Positions 43,325-53,053 of a DNA stretch of 64,000 nucleotides are shown here, in pieces (position 1 is the stretch's first letter; each line of letters begins with the position of its first letter). A program made the translations under genes and the position numbers. The notes under the pieces are model-generated. The model was not told the DNA's origin, searched no databases, and saw only the letters and a list, made by a program, of their open reading frames with translations. The stretch covers positions 62,001-126,000 of the forward strand of contig JAEXCH010000009.1 in assembly GCA_023402275.1 (NCBI GenBank), written 5' to 3'. The stretch comes from Methanobacteriota archaeon (GTDB taxonomy: Archaea; Thermoplasmatota; Thermoplasmata; Methanomassiliicoccales; Methanomethylophilaceae).

Positions 43325-44560
43325 ATGAAGGACTTCAACACGTTGGAGGATTTCAATTTCAAGGGCAAGACCGTCCTTCTGAGAGTGGATATCAACTGTC
43401 CTCTCGACAAGGAGACCTTGAGGATACTGAATGATTCTAGGATAAGGAGCATCGTACCCACGGTGAGAGAGCTCATTGGGAAAAGAGCAAAGGTGATCAT
43501 TCTGGCACACCAGAGCAGAAAGGGCAAGTGGGACTTCATAGGCCTGGATCAGCATGCAGCACTGTTGGCAAAGAACCTCAATGCACCTGTGAGATATGTA
43601 AATGACATCTTAGGCGATGAAGCAAAGGATGCCATATCCGAGATGAAGGACGGCGATGTACTGGTATTGGGGAATGTCAGGGAGTTGGAATGCGAATCCG
43701 TTTCCGCGGAAATGTCCATACACGCAGAAGCGGAATTGGTCGAAGCATTGGCACCGCTTGCTGATTATTATGTCTGTGATGCGTTCGGAGCATCTCACCG
43801 TTCACAATGTTCCCTTGTAGGGTTCCCATTGAAACTGCCTTCCGCATCCGGAAGGCTGATGGCAAGGGAGATATACGCCCTGAAGACGATATTCGGGAAT
43901 CCCCGTCGTCCGTCCGTGTTCATATTGGGTGGAGCTAAGTTCGGGGATGTTCCATACATGATAGAGAACGTTCTGGAGACCGGGCTTGCCGATACGGTGA
44001 TCGTAGTGGGACTTGCAGGCAACGCATTCCTTCTGGCAAGAGGCGTTGACATAGGTGAGGCAAGCAGCAAGGTACTTGCTGATGAACTCACAGAAGAGAA
44101 TTTCCAGGCTGCACGGGATGTCCTAAGTAAATATGGGGAGAAGGTCCTGCTCCCGGTGGATGTTGCTGTTGAAAGGGATGGGAAGAGGGAATCCGTCAAA
44201 ACAGGGGATATGCCGACAAAGGAACCGGCCCTCGATATCGGCGACATGTCGATTGAGAAGTTCAGTAAGGTGATACTATCATCGAAGACCTCTTTCATGT
44301 CCGGCCCGGCCGGTATGTTCGAGAAACAGGGTTTCGAGGTAGGAACAAAGCAATTGATATCCGCGATGGTGGAGAGTCAGGGACTGTCCGTATTGGGCGG
44401 AGGGCATACCGCAGGAGCGGCAGAGAAATTCGATCTTGCGGACAGGGTATCCTACGTGAGTACAGGCGGAGGAGCGCTGGAGACGTTCCTTCTCCAAGAG
44501 CCCCTTCCTGTTATAGAAGCTTTGAAATGTTCAAAGAAAAGGTTTGGGCCGGATCACTGA
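43325..44560 (+). CDS. pgk: Phosphoglycerate kinase
   Basis: PGK interconverts 1,3-bisphosphoglycerate and 3-phosphoglycerate. The N-terminal substrate site LLRVDINCPLD, IILAHQSRKG, the hinge and GGAKFGDVPYMIENVL, the nucleotide region SGPAGMFEKQGFEVGT and the C-terminal GGGHTAGAAEKF are visible. ATG 43325 lies close after TTGAGG; the frame could also begin at TTG 43316. The gene overlaps convergent dapL by seven bases. Confidence 0.97.
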   Translation: MKDFNTLEDFNFKGKTVLLRVDINCPLDKETLRILNDSRIRSIVPTVRELIGKRAKVIILAHQSRKGKWDFIGLDQHAALLAKNLNAPVRYVNDILGDEAKDAISEMKDGDVLVLGNVRELECESVSAEMSIHAEAELVEALAPLADYYVCDAFGASHRSQCSLVGFPLKLPSASGRLMAREIYALKTIFGNPRRPSVFILGGAKFGDVPYMIENVLETGLADTVIVVGLAGNAFLLARGVDIGEASSKVLADELTEENFQAARDVLSKYGEKVLLPVDVAVERDGKRESVKTGDMPTKEPALDIGDMSIEKFSKVILSSKTSFMSGPAGMFEKQGFEVGTKQLISAMVESQGLSVLGGGHTAGAAEKFDLADRVSYVSTGGGALETFLLQEPLPVIEALKCSKKRFGPDH

Positions 44561-45747
44561 TCCCTATCCTCGACCGCACATCCGGGGCCATCGGCAAGTT
44601 CTCTTTTCATCCTTGCCAGGGCCTCCTTTATGGTCTCGACAGGTTCCGTGACGGTCATCCTTATGTATCCGTCCTCTCCCCCGAATCCCGGTCCGGGAGT
44701 GACGATTATGCCGATGTTTATCATCCTCTCAGTGAACTTGTCGGATTCCTCTCCGCAGTCGAACCACACATAGAATGTTCCCATGGGCATCTGAACATCG
44801 AATCCCAACTCTCTTAGGCCTTTTACAAGCACCTCTCTCCTCTCGGCGTAGATCTCCATATTGTTCCTTATGATGCTTGGGATCGAGCCGTCCTCGCCGT
44901 ACATATCCAATGCCGTGATGCCCGCCTTCTGTATGAAACTGGGCGCACCGGAATCTATCTGGCCTTTGCATTTCTTCAATCCAGCTATGAGATCGGGGTG
45001 CCCTACGGCGTATCCGAGTCTGAATCCCGTCATGTTGAATGTCTTTGAGAAGGAACCGAACTCTATGCAGTCCTCCCCGACCTGAAGTATGGAAGGAGCA
45101 CGATAATCGTCGTAGCACATCTCGGAGTATGCATTGTCATAACAGAGTATTGTACCGGTCCTCTGACACCAGTCGTATACCTTCTCGAGATACGGGAGGT
45201 CGCAGGTAGCACCAGTAGGATTGTTCGGATAGTTCAGATAGAGCATCTTCCCGTCTATAGGGCATTCGTTGACATCGAGCAGCCAACCTCTCTCCTTCCT
45301 GAGCGGGACCAGGACGGACCTGGCCTCGTTGAACAATGTCGACGCTCCGGAGTAAACAGGATATCCTGGACTTGGGGATATGATGATATCCCCAGGATTG
45401 ACGAATGCCTGTGCGATGTTGAATATCGCCTCCTTGGAACCGAGTGTTATACAGACCTGTGTATCAGGGTCCACATCGACATCGAATCTCTTCTTGTACC
45501 ATCTTGCAACGGCATCTCTGAGATCCTTGTCACCTTGGGATGAGGAATACTTCTGATTGTCGTTCTCCTCTGCAGCGATCTGCATGGTCTTGACTATCTT
45601 CTCTGGAGTAGGAAGGTCGGGATCCCCGATACCGAAATCGATCATGTCCATCCCTTCCTTCCTCTTAGCAGCTGCCAGTTCCTCCAGTCTCACGAATAGG
45701 TAGGGCGGCAGCTTCTTGAGTCTCTCGGACTGCTCATACTTTGCCAT
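44554..45747 (-). CDS. dapL: LL-diaminopimelate aminotransferase
   Basis: DapL converts tetrahydrodipicolinate straight into LL-diaminopimelate with glutamate as donor, bypassing the acylated route. It is a fold-type I PLP enzyme: YLNYPNNPTGATC, CYDNAYSEMCYDD and the Schiff-base Lys in SFSKTFNMTGFRLGYAVG. The operon context with dapA, dapB, dapF and lysA and the absence of dapD, dapC and dapE support DapL over other class I aminotransferases. ATG 45747 (MAKYEQSERLKKLPPYLF) is four bases past the dapF stop. It is the last gene of the operon. Confidence 0.93.
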   Translation of the reverse strand: MAKYEQSERLKKLPPYLFVRLEELAAAKRKEGMDMIDFGIGDPDLPTPEKIVKTMQIAAEENDNQKYSSSQGDKDLRDAVARWYKKRFDVDVDPDTQVCITLGSKEAIFNIAQAFVNPGDIIISPSPGYPVYSGASTLFNEARSVLVPLRKERGWLLDVNECPIDGKMLYLNYPNNPTGATCDLPYLEKVYDWCQRTGTILCYDNAYSEMCYDDYRAPSILQVGEDCIEFGSFSKTFNMTGFRLGYAVGHPDLIAGLKKCKGQIDSGAPSFIQKAGITALDMYGEDGSIPSIIRNNMEIYAERREVLVKGLRELGFDVQMPMGTFYVWFDCGEESDKFTERMINIGIIVTPGPGFGGEDGYIRMTVTEPVETIKEALARMKRELADGPGCAVEDRDQ

Positions 45748-45751
45748 TTTA

Positions 45752-46585
45752 TCACTCTTCTGCGATACAGCCTTCGTATACCAATTCCGCAGGGCCTTCC
45801 ATATATACATACTTCAGGTCCTTGTCGACCGTGACCTTGAGCCACCCTCCAGGGAGGCGGACGTCCACCGGTGTGTCGAACGGTACCAGGCCGTTGAGCG
45901 CTGCCGCGGTAGCTGATGCACAGGCACCTGTTCCGCAGGCAAGGGTCCAATTCGCTCCTCTCTCATATACTTTGATGTAGATGTCCCCGTCCTTTATCTT
46001 ACAGAATTCCACATTGGTCCTGTTGGGGAAGAAAGGATGCGCTTCCAATATCGGCCCTAGCTTCTCTATCTCATTATCGCTCAGATCTGAGAATGTTATG
46101 AAATGGGGATTGCCCATGGATACGGCATTCCCCTTCAGATTGAAACCTTCAACGGCGAACGGTTGGTCTATGAACCTGCCATCATAATCTATAGGTATGT
46201 CCCTTCCTTCGAGTATCGGGGATCCCATGTTGACCTTCACAGTTATCACCTTCCCGCCGTCTATCGAGACCTTGGTGGTCATTGTTCCAGCAAGGGTTTT
46301 TACTGTGAATTCCTCCTTCTTCACAATACCGAAGTCATAGGCATGCTTTGCAAGGCATCTTATGCCGTTCCCGCACATCTCGGCCTCGGAACCATCGGCA
46401 TTTATGATCCTCATACTGACATCGGTATCCTCTCCAGGAAGCAGGAACAGGACCCCGTCCGCACCAACCCCGTAGTTCCGGTCACAGATCAATCTGCACC
46501 GTTCAGTATCTATTTCGACATCTGACCCGATCCCGTCGATCAATACGAAATCATTACCTATGCCATGATATTTCCAGAATCTCAT
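45752..46585 (-). CDS. dapF: Diaminopimelate epimerase
   Basis: DapF interconverts LL- and meso-diaminopimelate with two catalytic Cys. Both are visible: EMCGNGIRCLAKHA and ACGTGACASATAA. The N-terminus FWKYHGIGNDFVLIDG is typical. The 277 residues fit. ATG 46585 overlaps the lysA stop as ATGA; a longer frame from 46621 only adds sequence inside lysA. Confidence 0.97.
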   Translation of the reverse strand: MRFWKYHGIGNDFVLIDGIGSDVEIDTERCRLICDRNYGVGADGVLFLLPGEDTDVSMRIINADGSEAEMCGNGIRCLAKHAYDFGIVKKEEFTVKTLAGTMTTKVSIDGGKVITVKVNMGSPILEGRDIPIDYDGRFIDQPFAVEGFNLKGNAVSMGNPHFITFSDLSDNEIEKLGPILEAHPFFPNRTNVEFCKIKDGDIYIKVYERGANWTLACGTGACASATAAALNGLVPFDTPVDVRLPGGWLKVTVDKDLKYVYMEGPAELVYEGCIAEE

Positions 46586-47838
46586 CTGATAAGCCTCTCC
46601 GGGATCATTTGGTGTCTCCACTGTTCATCTATGCGCTCGGAATCCCTTATCAATTCCGCATTTCCATCGTTAACAAGGACCTCTCTGCAAAGCGGACGGG
46701 AGTTATAGTTGCTGGACATCGAGAACCCGTAGGCTCCCGCATCATACATGACAACGATATCTCCCTCTTCCGGATCTGGCAGAACACGATCATGTGCCAG
46801 ATAATCCCCGGATTCACATATCGGCCCCACAACATCATACTTTGCCGTGCAAGCCTTACCGAACTTGTTGCCCAATGCCACGTGGTGATAGGAATCATAC
46901 ATCGCAGGGCGTATCAGGGTGTTGAACCCTGCATCGACGCCGACATACTTCTTTGTGCCTGCATCCTTTACATCGACACACTTGGTCAGGAGTACAGTGG
47001 TGTCACACACAATGTATCTTCCGGGTTCCAGGATTATGGTCTTGACGTCCGTGTCCTCCAATATCATATCTGTGAGGTTCATGGCAAGTTCATTGACATC
47101 CATGGCCTCCTCGTTTGGATGATACGGTACACCTATCCCTCCCCCGATATCTATGAAATCAAGGTCTATGCCGTTCTCCTTCAGTTCATTGGTTATTCCG
47201 ATAAGGACCTCCAATGCATCCATGAAGGGCTCGCTGGATTGACCTCCCGATCCGATGTGTGCGTGAACACCCTTGGGTTGGAATCCGAGTTCCTTGGCGC
47301 GAAGGTATGTCTTGATGACATCCTTGTCGGGTATCCCGAACTTGGAACCCTTGGCACCGGTTATTACCTTGTCACTGTGTCCCGATCCAACGCCGGGGGT
47401 TATCCTGAAAGACACAGGTAGGTTCTCCCTTATCTTTGCCAGCCTCTCCAGTTCCGATACTGAATCTATGTTGATCATAACTCCAAGGTCTGTGACAGCC
47501 CTTAGTTCCTCGTTGCTTACGTTGACCCCGGTGTACATTATGCGGTCGGGTGTGAATCCTGCCTTTATGCAGGACATGACCTCCCCTATCGATACAGCGT
47601 CAATGCAGGACCCTTCCTTCTCCAGTATCCTGAGTATTGCTAGGTTGGTGTTTGCCTTGCAGGCATAGTTGATCCTCGTATCCATATACTTGGAGAATGC
47701 GCCGTAGATGTTCCTGTAGTTCTCTCTGAGCCTCTGCTCATCGGTGGCATAGACCGGTGTGCCGAACTCTTCCGCTATCTCGGTCACCGGCATCCCTCCG
47801 AACATCATAACGCCGTTGTTGCTCTCATAATCTCTCAT
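46582..47838 (-). CDS. lysA: Diaminopimelate decarboxylase
   Basis: LysA makes lysine from meso-diaminopimelate. It is a fold-type III PLP enzyme: the Schiff-base Lys is in RINYACKANTNLAIL, followed by HAHIGSGGQ, the phosphate-binding IDIGGGIGVPY, LEPGRYIVCD and the active-site CESGDYLA and DAGAYGFSMSSNYNSRP. The 418 residues are normal. It overlaps lysC by 14 bases. Confidence 0.97.
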   Translation of the reverse strand: MRDYESNNGVMMFGGMPVTEIAEEFGTPVYATDEQRLRENYRNIYGAFSKYMDTRINYACKANTNLAILRILEKEGSCIDAVSIGEVMSCIKAGFTPDRIMYTGVNVSNEELRAVTDLGVMINIDSVSELERLAKIRENLPVSFRITPGVGSGHSDKVITGAKGSKFGIPDKDVIKTYLRAKELGFQPKGVHAHIGSGGQSSEPFMDALEVLIGITNELKENGIDLDFIDIGGGIGVPYHPNEEAMDVNELAMNLTDMILEDTDVKTIILEPGRYIVCDTTVLLTKCVDVKDAGTKKYVGVDAGFNTLIRPAMYDSYHHVALGNKFGKACTAKYDVVGPICESGDYLAHDRVLPDPEEGDIVVMYDAGAYGFSMSSNYNSRPLCREVLVNDGNAELIRDSERIDEQWRHQMIPERLIR

Positions 47839-49198
47839 CGGATCCGACTCCTACATACTTACTGTGCAATATCCTTACTACATCCGTTACCCTGGACATC
47901 GGTACCACGAAGTTCAGGGAGACGTCGGATGCCCCTTCGGATATCATCTCCACATTCGCCTTTGCTTCCTTCACCGCGGTGAATATCTCTGCGGACACCC
48001 CGCACTTGGACAGAAGGTTATCTCCGACCGCACATACCAATGCCATATCATTCTTCACCTCTATCCTCTCTATGTCTCCCGGCTCAAGGGTATTGAGCTT
48101 TGCCAATATGGCCTTTACGTCGTTATTGTGCACCAAGAAGGCAACGGTGGAGAGGGATGTCGATATTGAGTATATCACAACCTCGTTCTCAGCTATCTTC
48201 TCTATTATACGGGCGACCATCTCCGGGTGGAAAGCTATCTCTGCAGAGCTTATCGCTATTATGGACAGATCCGTCTTGAGTGCAACGCTCCTGAGCATGT
48301 CGTCCTTAGGCTTCCTGAGGTGGTGGATTATGGTACCAGAGTCCTCCGGTTTGAAAGAGTTCCTTACCTTCAAAGGGATGTGCTTCATCCTTACAGGCTC
48401 TATTGTACGTGGATGTAGCACCTTCGCCCCGAAGTATGCCAGCTCAGCGGCCTCTCCGAAGTTCATCTCGTCTATCTTTATCGCATCAGGTATTATCCTG
48501 GGGTCTGCGGACATGAATCCATCGACATCGGTCCATATCTCAAGAAGGTCTGCGTTCAATGCATTTGCTACCACGGCCGCAGAATAATCGCTTCCCCCCC
48601 TTCCGAATGTAAGTGGGAAGCCGTCGTTCTTTATTCCGTAGAATCCCGTTATGACCGGTATTATATCATCATTGATGTGCGGCTTGACCTTCAGCATCAT
48701 CATTGATTCTGTCTTCTGCAGATCCGCACTTCCGGATAGCGGTCTTCCTTCTGCGTATATGCCGCAATCCTCTGATGTAAGGGCGACCGACCTGGCACCT
48801 GCCGCTCTCAGAGCGTGGCTCAATATCAGCGAGGAGAATCTCTCTCCCTGTGACGTTATGTTATCTCTGTAATATGGATCCTTGAATGCATTCTCATCGT
48901 CAAGTAGTTCCTTGAACTTGTTGAGACGGACATTGAACTCTTCCATGAAATCTTTCATCTGAGAGTCGTTGAACAATTGTGCCGCGACCTCCACGTGCTT
49001 CTTCTCGAATTCCTCAAGGAGTTCCTTCTTGTTCTCCGGCAGGACATCCGATGCCTTCACAAGGAAGTTGGTCACTCCGGACATTGCCGATACCACAACG
49101 ACCTTGTTGTTCTCTTCGCTCATTATGATCCTTACTGCTCTTTGGAGTGCTTCCGGCGATCCTACGCTGGTACCTCCGAACTTCATGACAGTTATCAT
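47825..49198 (-). CDS. lysC: Aspartate kinase
   Basis: LysC phosphorylates aspartate, the entry to the lysine/threonine/methionine branch. The kinase motif is VMKFGGTSVGSPEALQ, with FGRGGSDYSAAVVANAL and EIWTDVDGFMSADPRI. The last 150 residues hold two ACT domains, the usual sites for feedback by lysine or threonine. The 457 residues fit. ATG 49198 overlaps the dapB stop as ATGA; the longer frame to 49255 lies inside dapB. Confidence 0.97.
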   Translation of the reverse strand: MITVMKFGGTSVGSPEALQRAVRIIMSEENNKVVVVSAMSGVTNFLVKASDVLPENKKELLEEFEKKHVEVAAQLFNDSQMKDFMEEFNVRLNKFKELLDDENAFKDPYYRDNITSQGERFSSLILSHALRAAGARSVALTSEDCGIYAEGRPLSGSADLQKTESMMMLKVKPHINDDIIPVITGFYGIKNDGFPLTFGRGGSDYSAAVVANALNADLLEIWTDVDGFMSADPRIIPDAIKIDEMNFGEAAELAYFGAKVLHPRTIEPVRMKHIPLKVRNSFKPEDSGTIIHHLRKPKDDMLRSVALKTDLSIIAISSAEIAFHPEMVARIIEKIAENEVVIYSISTSLSTVAFLVHNNDVKAILAKLNTLEPGDIERIEVKNDMALVCAVGDNLLSKCGVSAEIFTAVKEAKANVEMISEGASDVSLNFVVPMSRVTDVVRILHSKYVGVGSDERL

Positions 49199-49974
49199 AT
49201 TCCCAATACCTCGCTCATGCTGTGTACCTGTCCGTCCTTCTTCCCTGCCATCCATCTTATGGATTCAATGCAGCCTCTTGCCAAGGACTCCCTGGATATT
49301 GCTTTGTGTGTGAGTTCGATCATTTCCATGTTCTTTGCGAACAATACGGTATGATCCCCGATGATGTCCCCCGCTCTGATCGCATGGACCCCGATCTCCC
49401 TTGTCCTTGCCCCTACGATTCCTTCTCTTCCGTGTACGACCTTTTCTATTCCGGTGGAGGCCTGAAGTCTTCTGAGTGTTTCCTTGGTGGTCCCTGAGGG
49501 GGCATCCTTCTTTGCACCGTGGTGCGATTCTATTATCTCGATATCGTAATCTGGAAGATAGTCCGCCAATTCCTCGCACATCTTCCAGAAGACATTCACT
49601 CCTATCGCGAAGTTCGCAGAGACCAGAGCGGAAGTGTTGTTATCGCGGACGTTCTCGCTCATCCTATCCATAACATCTTGGGATATGGAGGTGGTACCTA
49701 TGATCAGATTGGCACCTGTAGCAGGCAACTTGTCAATTATCTTTGATGCAGCATCCGGAGAGGTAAGATCGACATAGATGTCAGCATCCTTCAGTATCGT
49801 CATCAATGAATCAGGACCCTGTGCCTTGATCCCGGGATATAATTCCCTTCCGATGTTGCCTCCGGTCTCCGACACGATGCAACCTGCAAGTTCCAGATCG
49901 TCCGATGAGACGATCAGGTCGCAAACGATCCTTCCAAGCTTTCCGGTGGCACCGCCCACTACAACTCTTATCAT
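49195..49974 (-). CDS. dapB: 4-hydroxy-tetrahydrodipicolinate reductase
   Basis: DapB reduces the DapA product with NAD(P)H. The Rossmann loop VVVGGATGKLGRIV, the IIGTTSIS segment and the catalytic ESHHGAKKDAPSGT signature are present. The 259 residues are usual. It starts 9 bases past the dapA stop and overlaps lysC. Confidence 0.97.
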   Translation of the reverse strand: MIRVVVGGATGKLGRIVCDLIVSSDDLELAGCIVSETGGNIGRELYPGIKAQGPDSLMTILKDADIYVDLTSPDAASKIIDKLPATGANLIIGTTSISQDVMDRMSENVRDNNTSALVSANFAIGVNVFWKMCEELADYLPDYDIEIIESHHGAKKDAPSGTTKETLRRLQASTGIEKVVHGREGIVGARTREIGVHAIRAGDIIGDHTVLFAKNMEMIELTHKAISRESLARGCIESIRWMAGKKDGQVHSMSEVLGI

Positions 49975-49983
49975 TGGATCCCC

Positions 49984-50853
49984 TCAAAGGCCCATCCTTT
50001 CAAGGATCGGATCGAGTTTTGTTCTTCCTTCGTCAGACAGCGGGGTCAGAGGAAGTCTGGGGGTCCCGCTGCCGTATCCCAGTCTTCCCATGACATATTT
50101 TATCGGTATCGGGTTGGACTCTATGAACAGCCCATCGAAAAGCGGTCTAAGTTCTTCCTGTACGGACTCCGCTTCTTCCATGTTGCCGTTCAAAGCACAA
50201 CTCACCATCTTCGACATCCTGTCCGGAAGACAGTTGGATGTGACCGATATAACGCCGTCTGCACCTTTCTTTATCAGAGGCAGGGTCAATCCGTCATCAC
50301 CGCTCAGTACCTCGAAGCCAGTGGGTCTTCTGTCGAGTATGTCCTCTATCTGCTCAAGGTTGCCGCTCGCTTCCTTGACCGCCCCTATTCCCGGGATCTC
50401 GGCCATCCTCAACATGGTGTCAGCGGTTATGTTGGATCCCGTTCTTCCCGGTATGTTGTATACGACCACCGGGATATCCACGGATTCCGCGATGGCCTTG
50501 AAATGTTGATATATGCCTTCCTGTGTCGGCTTGACATAGTATGGGGAGATGGAAAGCAATCCGTCGACCCCAAGGTCCTCTGCATGCTTGCTGAGCATGA
50601 CCGCTTCCGATGTGGAATTGCTGCCGGCTCCCGCAAGGACCTTGGCCTTCTCCACCTGCTCTACCACTATCTCTATGACACGTATGTGCTCCTCATGGCT
50701 GAGCATTGCCGACTCTCCAGTTGAACCGCATGGCACGATGGTGTCCACTCCGTTCTCTTCCTGGAATTCGACAAGTCTTCTCAACCCATCCTCGTCAACC
50801 TTGTTGTCCTTTGTGAAAGGGGTTATTATCGCGGTGGAGGTCCCTCTGAACAT
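49984..50853 (-). CDS. dapA: 4-hydroxy-tetrahydrodipicolinate synthase
   Basis: DapA condenses pyruvate with aspartate semialdehyde. The TIM barrel shows VPCGSTGESAMLSHEEH, the catalytic Tyr in VVYNIPGRTGSNI, the Schiff-base Lys in GAVKEASGN, and LSGDDGLTLPL. The 289 residues are normal. ATG 50853 follows the Lrp stop by one base and has GGGGAGA upstream; a TTG at 50868 would overlap lrp. Confidence 0.97.
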   Translation of the reverse strand: MFRGTSTAIITPFTKDNKVDEDGLRRLVEFQEENGVDTIVPCGSTGESAMLSHEEHIRVIEIVVEQVEKAKVLAGAGSNSTSEAVMLSKHAEDLGVDGLLSISPYYVKPTQEGIYQHFKAIAESVDIPVVVYNIPGRTGSNITADTMLRMAEIPGIGAVKEASGNLEQIEDILDRRPTGFEVLSGDDGLTLPLIKKGADGVISVTSNCLPDRMSKMVSCALNGNMEEAESVQEELRPLFDGLFIESNPIPIKYVMGRLGYGSGTPRLPLTPLSDEGRTKLDPILERMGL

Positions 50854-50854
50854 C

Positions 50855-51277
50855 TTAATTCTCCCCAAAATGTTCCTTAAGTATCAATCTTGTACGTGTA
50901 CTGAGGATATTGTCGTACCTTCTGACCCTTTCGATTATATCGTTCAGGTTCTGAGATGATTCCACATCGACCAGTGCTATGATGTCCTGATCCCCGGTGA
51001 CCTCGAAGACCTCGGTGACGCCTTCGTAGCTTGCAAGTTCCCTCGCTATCTCCTCGGTATCGGTGTTGACATCGATCCTTATCTCCACAAGCGCCTTCAC
51101 ATTCTTGGAGCTGGTCTTTATGGTGAATCCGCGGATTATACCTTCTTCGGTCATCCTGTGGACCCTGCTCCTTACGGTACCTTCCGATACCCCAAGTTGG
51201 CTGGCGATCTCCACGAATGGACGCCTTGAATCCTTCTTCATGATCTCCAATATGCGCTTGTCGAGGTTGTCTATCAT
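50855..51277 (-). CDS. Lrp/AsnC family regulator
   Basis: A 140-residue feast/famine regulator. The helix-turn-helix is FVEIASQLGVSEGTVRSRVHRMTEEG, starting from the DNLDKRILEIMKKDSR block. The C-terminal RAM (ACT-like) domain includes VTEVFEVTGDQDIIALVDVES, the ligand-sensing part. It is the first gene of the lysine operon, one base before dapA, so it probably controls lysine synthesis and its own promoter, as LysM does in Sulfolobus (inference). Confidence 0.93.
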   Translation of the reverse strand: MIDNLDKRILEIMKKDSRRPFVEIASQLGVSEGTVRSRVHRMTEEGIIRGFTIKTSSKNVKALVEIRIDVNTDTEEIARELASYEGVTEVFEVTGDQDIIALVDVESSQNLNDIIERVRRYDNILSTRTRLILKEHFGEN

Positions 51278-51285
51278 AAAATCAC

Positions 51286-51307
51286 CGTAATTGCAGATTT
51301 CGTAATT
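51286..51307. promoter_or_regulatory. Direct repeat CGTAATT upstream of the Lrp-lysine operon
   Basis: CGTAATT occurs at 51286-51292 and 51301-51307, 15 bases apart, just before the Lrp start. The spacing suits binding of an Lrp-type dimer on one face plus half a turn. The same AATTACG word pair is found upstream of ilvB. Confidence 0.4.
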
Positions 51308-51398
51308 ATGTTGCGCATAAGTTAAACTTTGATATATACATTGTTGTGATATCTAATAATATAACAACGAAAAACCATGATTATTGTAAAGGATGGTT

Positions 51399-52997
51399 TT
51401 ATTCTTTCTTGTCCTTGTTGAGATCCTCTCTCGTGACAACATTCAAATGGACATCCATCTGAGGGAACGGAACATCTATGCCGTTCTTCTTGAATGATTT
51501 GAATATGGCCTCTCTGAGTTCTCCGCCTATCCTTCCGCTGTCATTGAAGTCGTAGACGTATCCTGTCAGCCTAAGCTCTATGCTGGAGTCAAGGAATGCT
51601 GTGACACGGGTGGAAGGCATGTCCACAGACCCGTTGGTTATTACGTTGGGGTGGTTCATCGCAACATCCTTCATAAGGTCCCTTGCAAGGTCGATATCGT
51701 TACTGTATGCTATGTTCATGAACACAGTGACCTTGTATATCAGACCGTCACCGGTCAGGTTAACTATGGTGGATGAGGACACTGCATTGTTAGGCATGAT
51801 GACCGTCTCCTCATTATCCCAGTTCTCGAACACGGTGTTCATTATGTTCACGCTCGATACCTTGTAGATGGTGGAACTGGCCCCTATTTTAACAAGATCC
51901 CCTGACCTGAATGGATGTGTGATCAACAACACCATTCCGCTGAAGAACTGATTCAGGATGTTCTGCGCACCCAGTGTTATTCCCAGGCTCACGACTCCCG
52001 CGCTTGTTATTATTGCGGTAAGGTTGAATCCCAATGTCGCCATTATCAGCGTTATAGCAAGAACGGCTATCACAAGTTTACCGAGCAGGCGAAGAAGCGG
52101 ACCTATGTCCATATCCTTCTTATCGATACGTTTGTTATCGGATATCTTCGATACTGCATATTGGACGAATATCAGATAGAATCTCCAGGATATTATCGCA
52201 CCCAATGCTATGTAGAATATGTTGAACCAGCTTTCCACGGACCCGATTATCTCTTCGGATGCCCCGAACACTCTGAGGCTGCTGTCGAATGCGAAAAGTA
52301 TGAGCACCATGGGTATGAAGGTCTTGAGTTCATTCCTGAGCTGTTCTCCCTCATCCTTATGTTTGCGCATGAAGACGCGCATAAGCAGGGGCACGGCGAT
52401 CATCACAACCAATGTCCCTATCAAAAGCCATATCAGGAATGTTATGACGGCGGAGGTTATCGGACCGTTGAAAGGTGCGGGCAGAGGATTCTCGAATATG
52501 CCCATTATCTTGTTATACGAATCTCCGGAGGACAGCGGCGACATTACGGTCAATTTTATGTAGACCGGGTCGGTGATGACCGACTCTGGGTCTCCGGACA
52601 GTGATCGTATCTCCAAGGATAGGCCGATGTCGTATTCCGCTGCAGTGGCATACTTATCAACTTCCACGGTCACGATTATCGATCTGTATTTCTGACCTTC
52701 AAGGACGAAATCCTTATCGGCGTTGCTTACGGAAACAGTGATATCGGATGGCGATCCGAATACGAATGATACCATACGATAGTTCTCTATGTTGTTGCCG
52801 GCATAATCAAGATAGTTGGTAACTTCGATCCTGAACGTATCTGAGGAACCTGCATTGATCCTGATATCCTTGTCATATGGTATCAGGCCGACATCGCCTT
52901 TACTTGTCTCGCCGTCAGCGGACACTGCCGGTAGGAAGAGCAACAGCGATATTGTAAGAATTGTCAATATCACAATAGGGGTCTTCTCCGGCCTCAT
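51399..52997 (-). CDS. MscS family mechanosensitive channel with extracellular N-terminal domain
   Basis: A 532-residue membrane protein. A signal-like segment (IVILTILTISLLLFLPAVSA) is followed by about 140 residues of extracellular beta-rich domain with NEW3/alpha-galactosidase-associated character. Five or so membrane helices follow. The MscS core has the pore-lining GVVSLGITLGAQNILNQFFSG, the beta domain DLVKIGASSTIYKVSSVNI and MPNNAVSSSTIVNLT. It gates in hypo-osmotic shock. ATG 52997 is preferred; GTG 53009 is possible. Confidence 0.92.
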   Translation of the reverse strand: MRPEKTPIVILTILTISLLLFLPAVSADGETSKGDVGLIPYDKDIRINAGSSDTFRIEVTNYLDYAGNNIENYRMVSFVFGSPSDITVSVSNADKDFVLEGQKYRSIIVTVEVDKYATAAEYDIGLSLEIRSLSGDPESVITDPVYIKLTVMSPLSSGDSYNKIMGIFENPLPAPFNGPITSAVITFLIWLLIGTLVVMIAVPLLMRVFMRKHKDEGEQLRNELKTFIPMVLILFAFDSSLRVFGASEEIIGSVESWFNIFYIALGAIISWRFYLIFVQYAVSKISDNKRIDKKDMDIGPLLRLLGKLVIAVLAITLIMATLGFNLTAIITSAGVVSLGITLGAQNILNQFFSGMVLLITHPFRSGDLVKIGASSTIYKVSSVNIMNTVFENWDNEETVIMPNNAVSSSTIVNLTGDGLIYKVTVFMNIAYSNDIDLARDLMKDVAMNHPNVITNGSVDMPSTRVTAFLDSSIELRLTGYVYDFNDSGRIGGELREAIFKSFKKNGIDVPFPQMDVHLNVVTREDLNKDKKE

Positions 52998-53053
52998 GAG
53001 GGTCGACACTCCCTTGTAGAATAAAATAATATCTGTTAAGTTATTGTGGGCAT

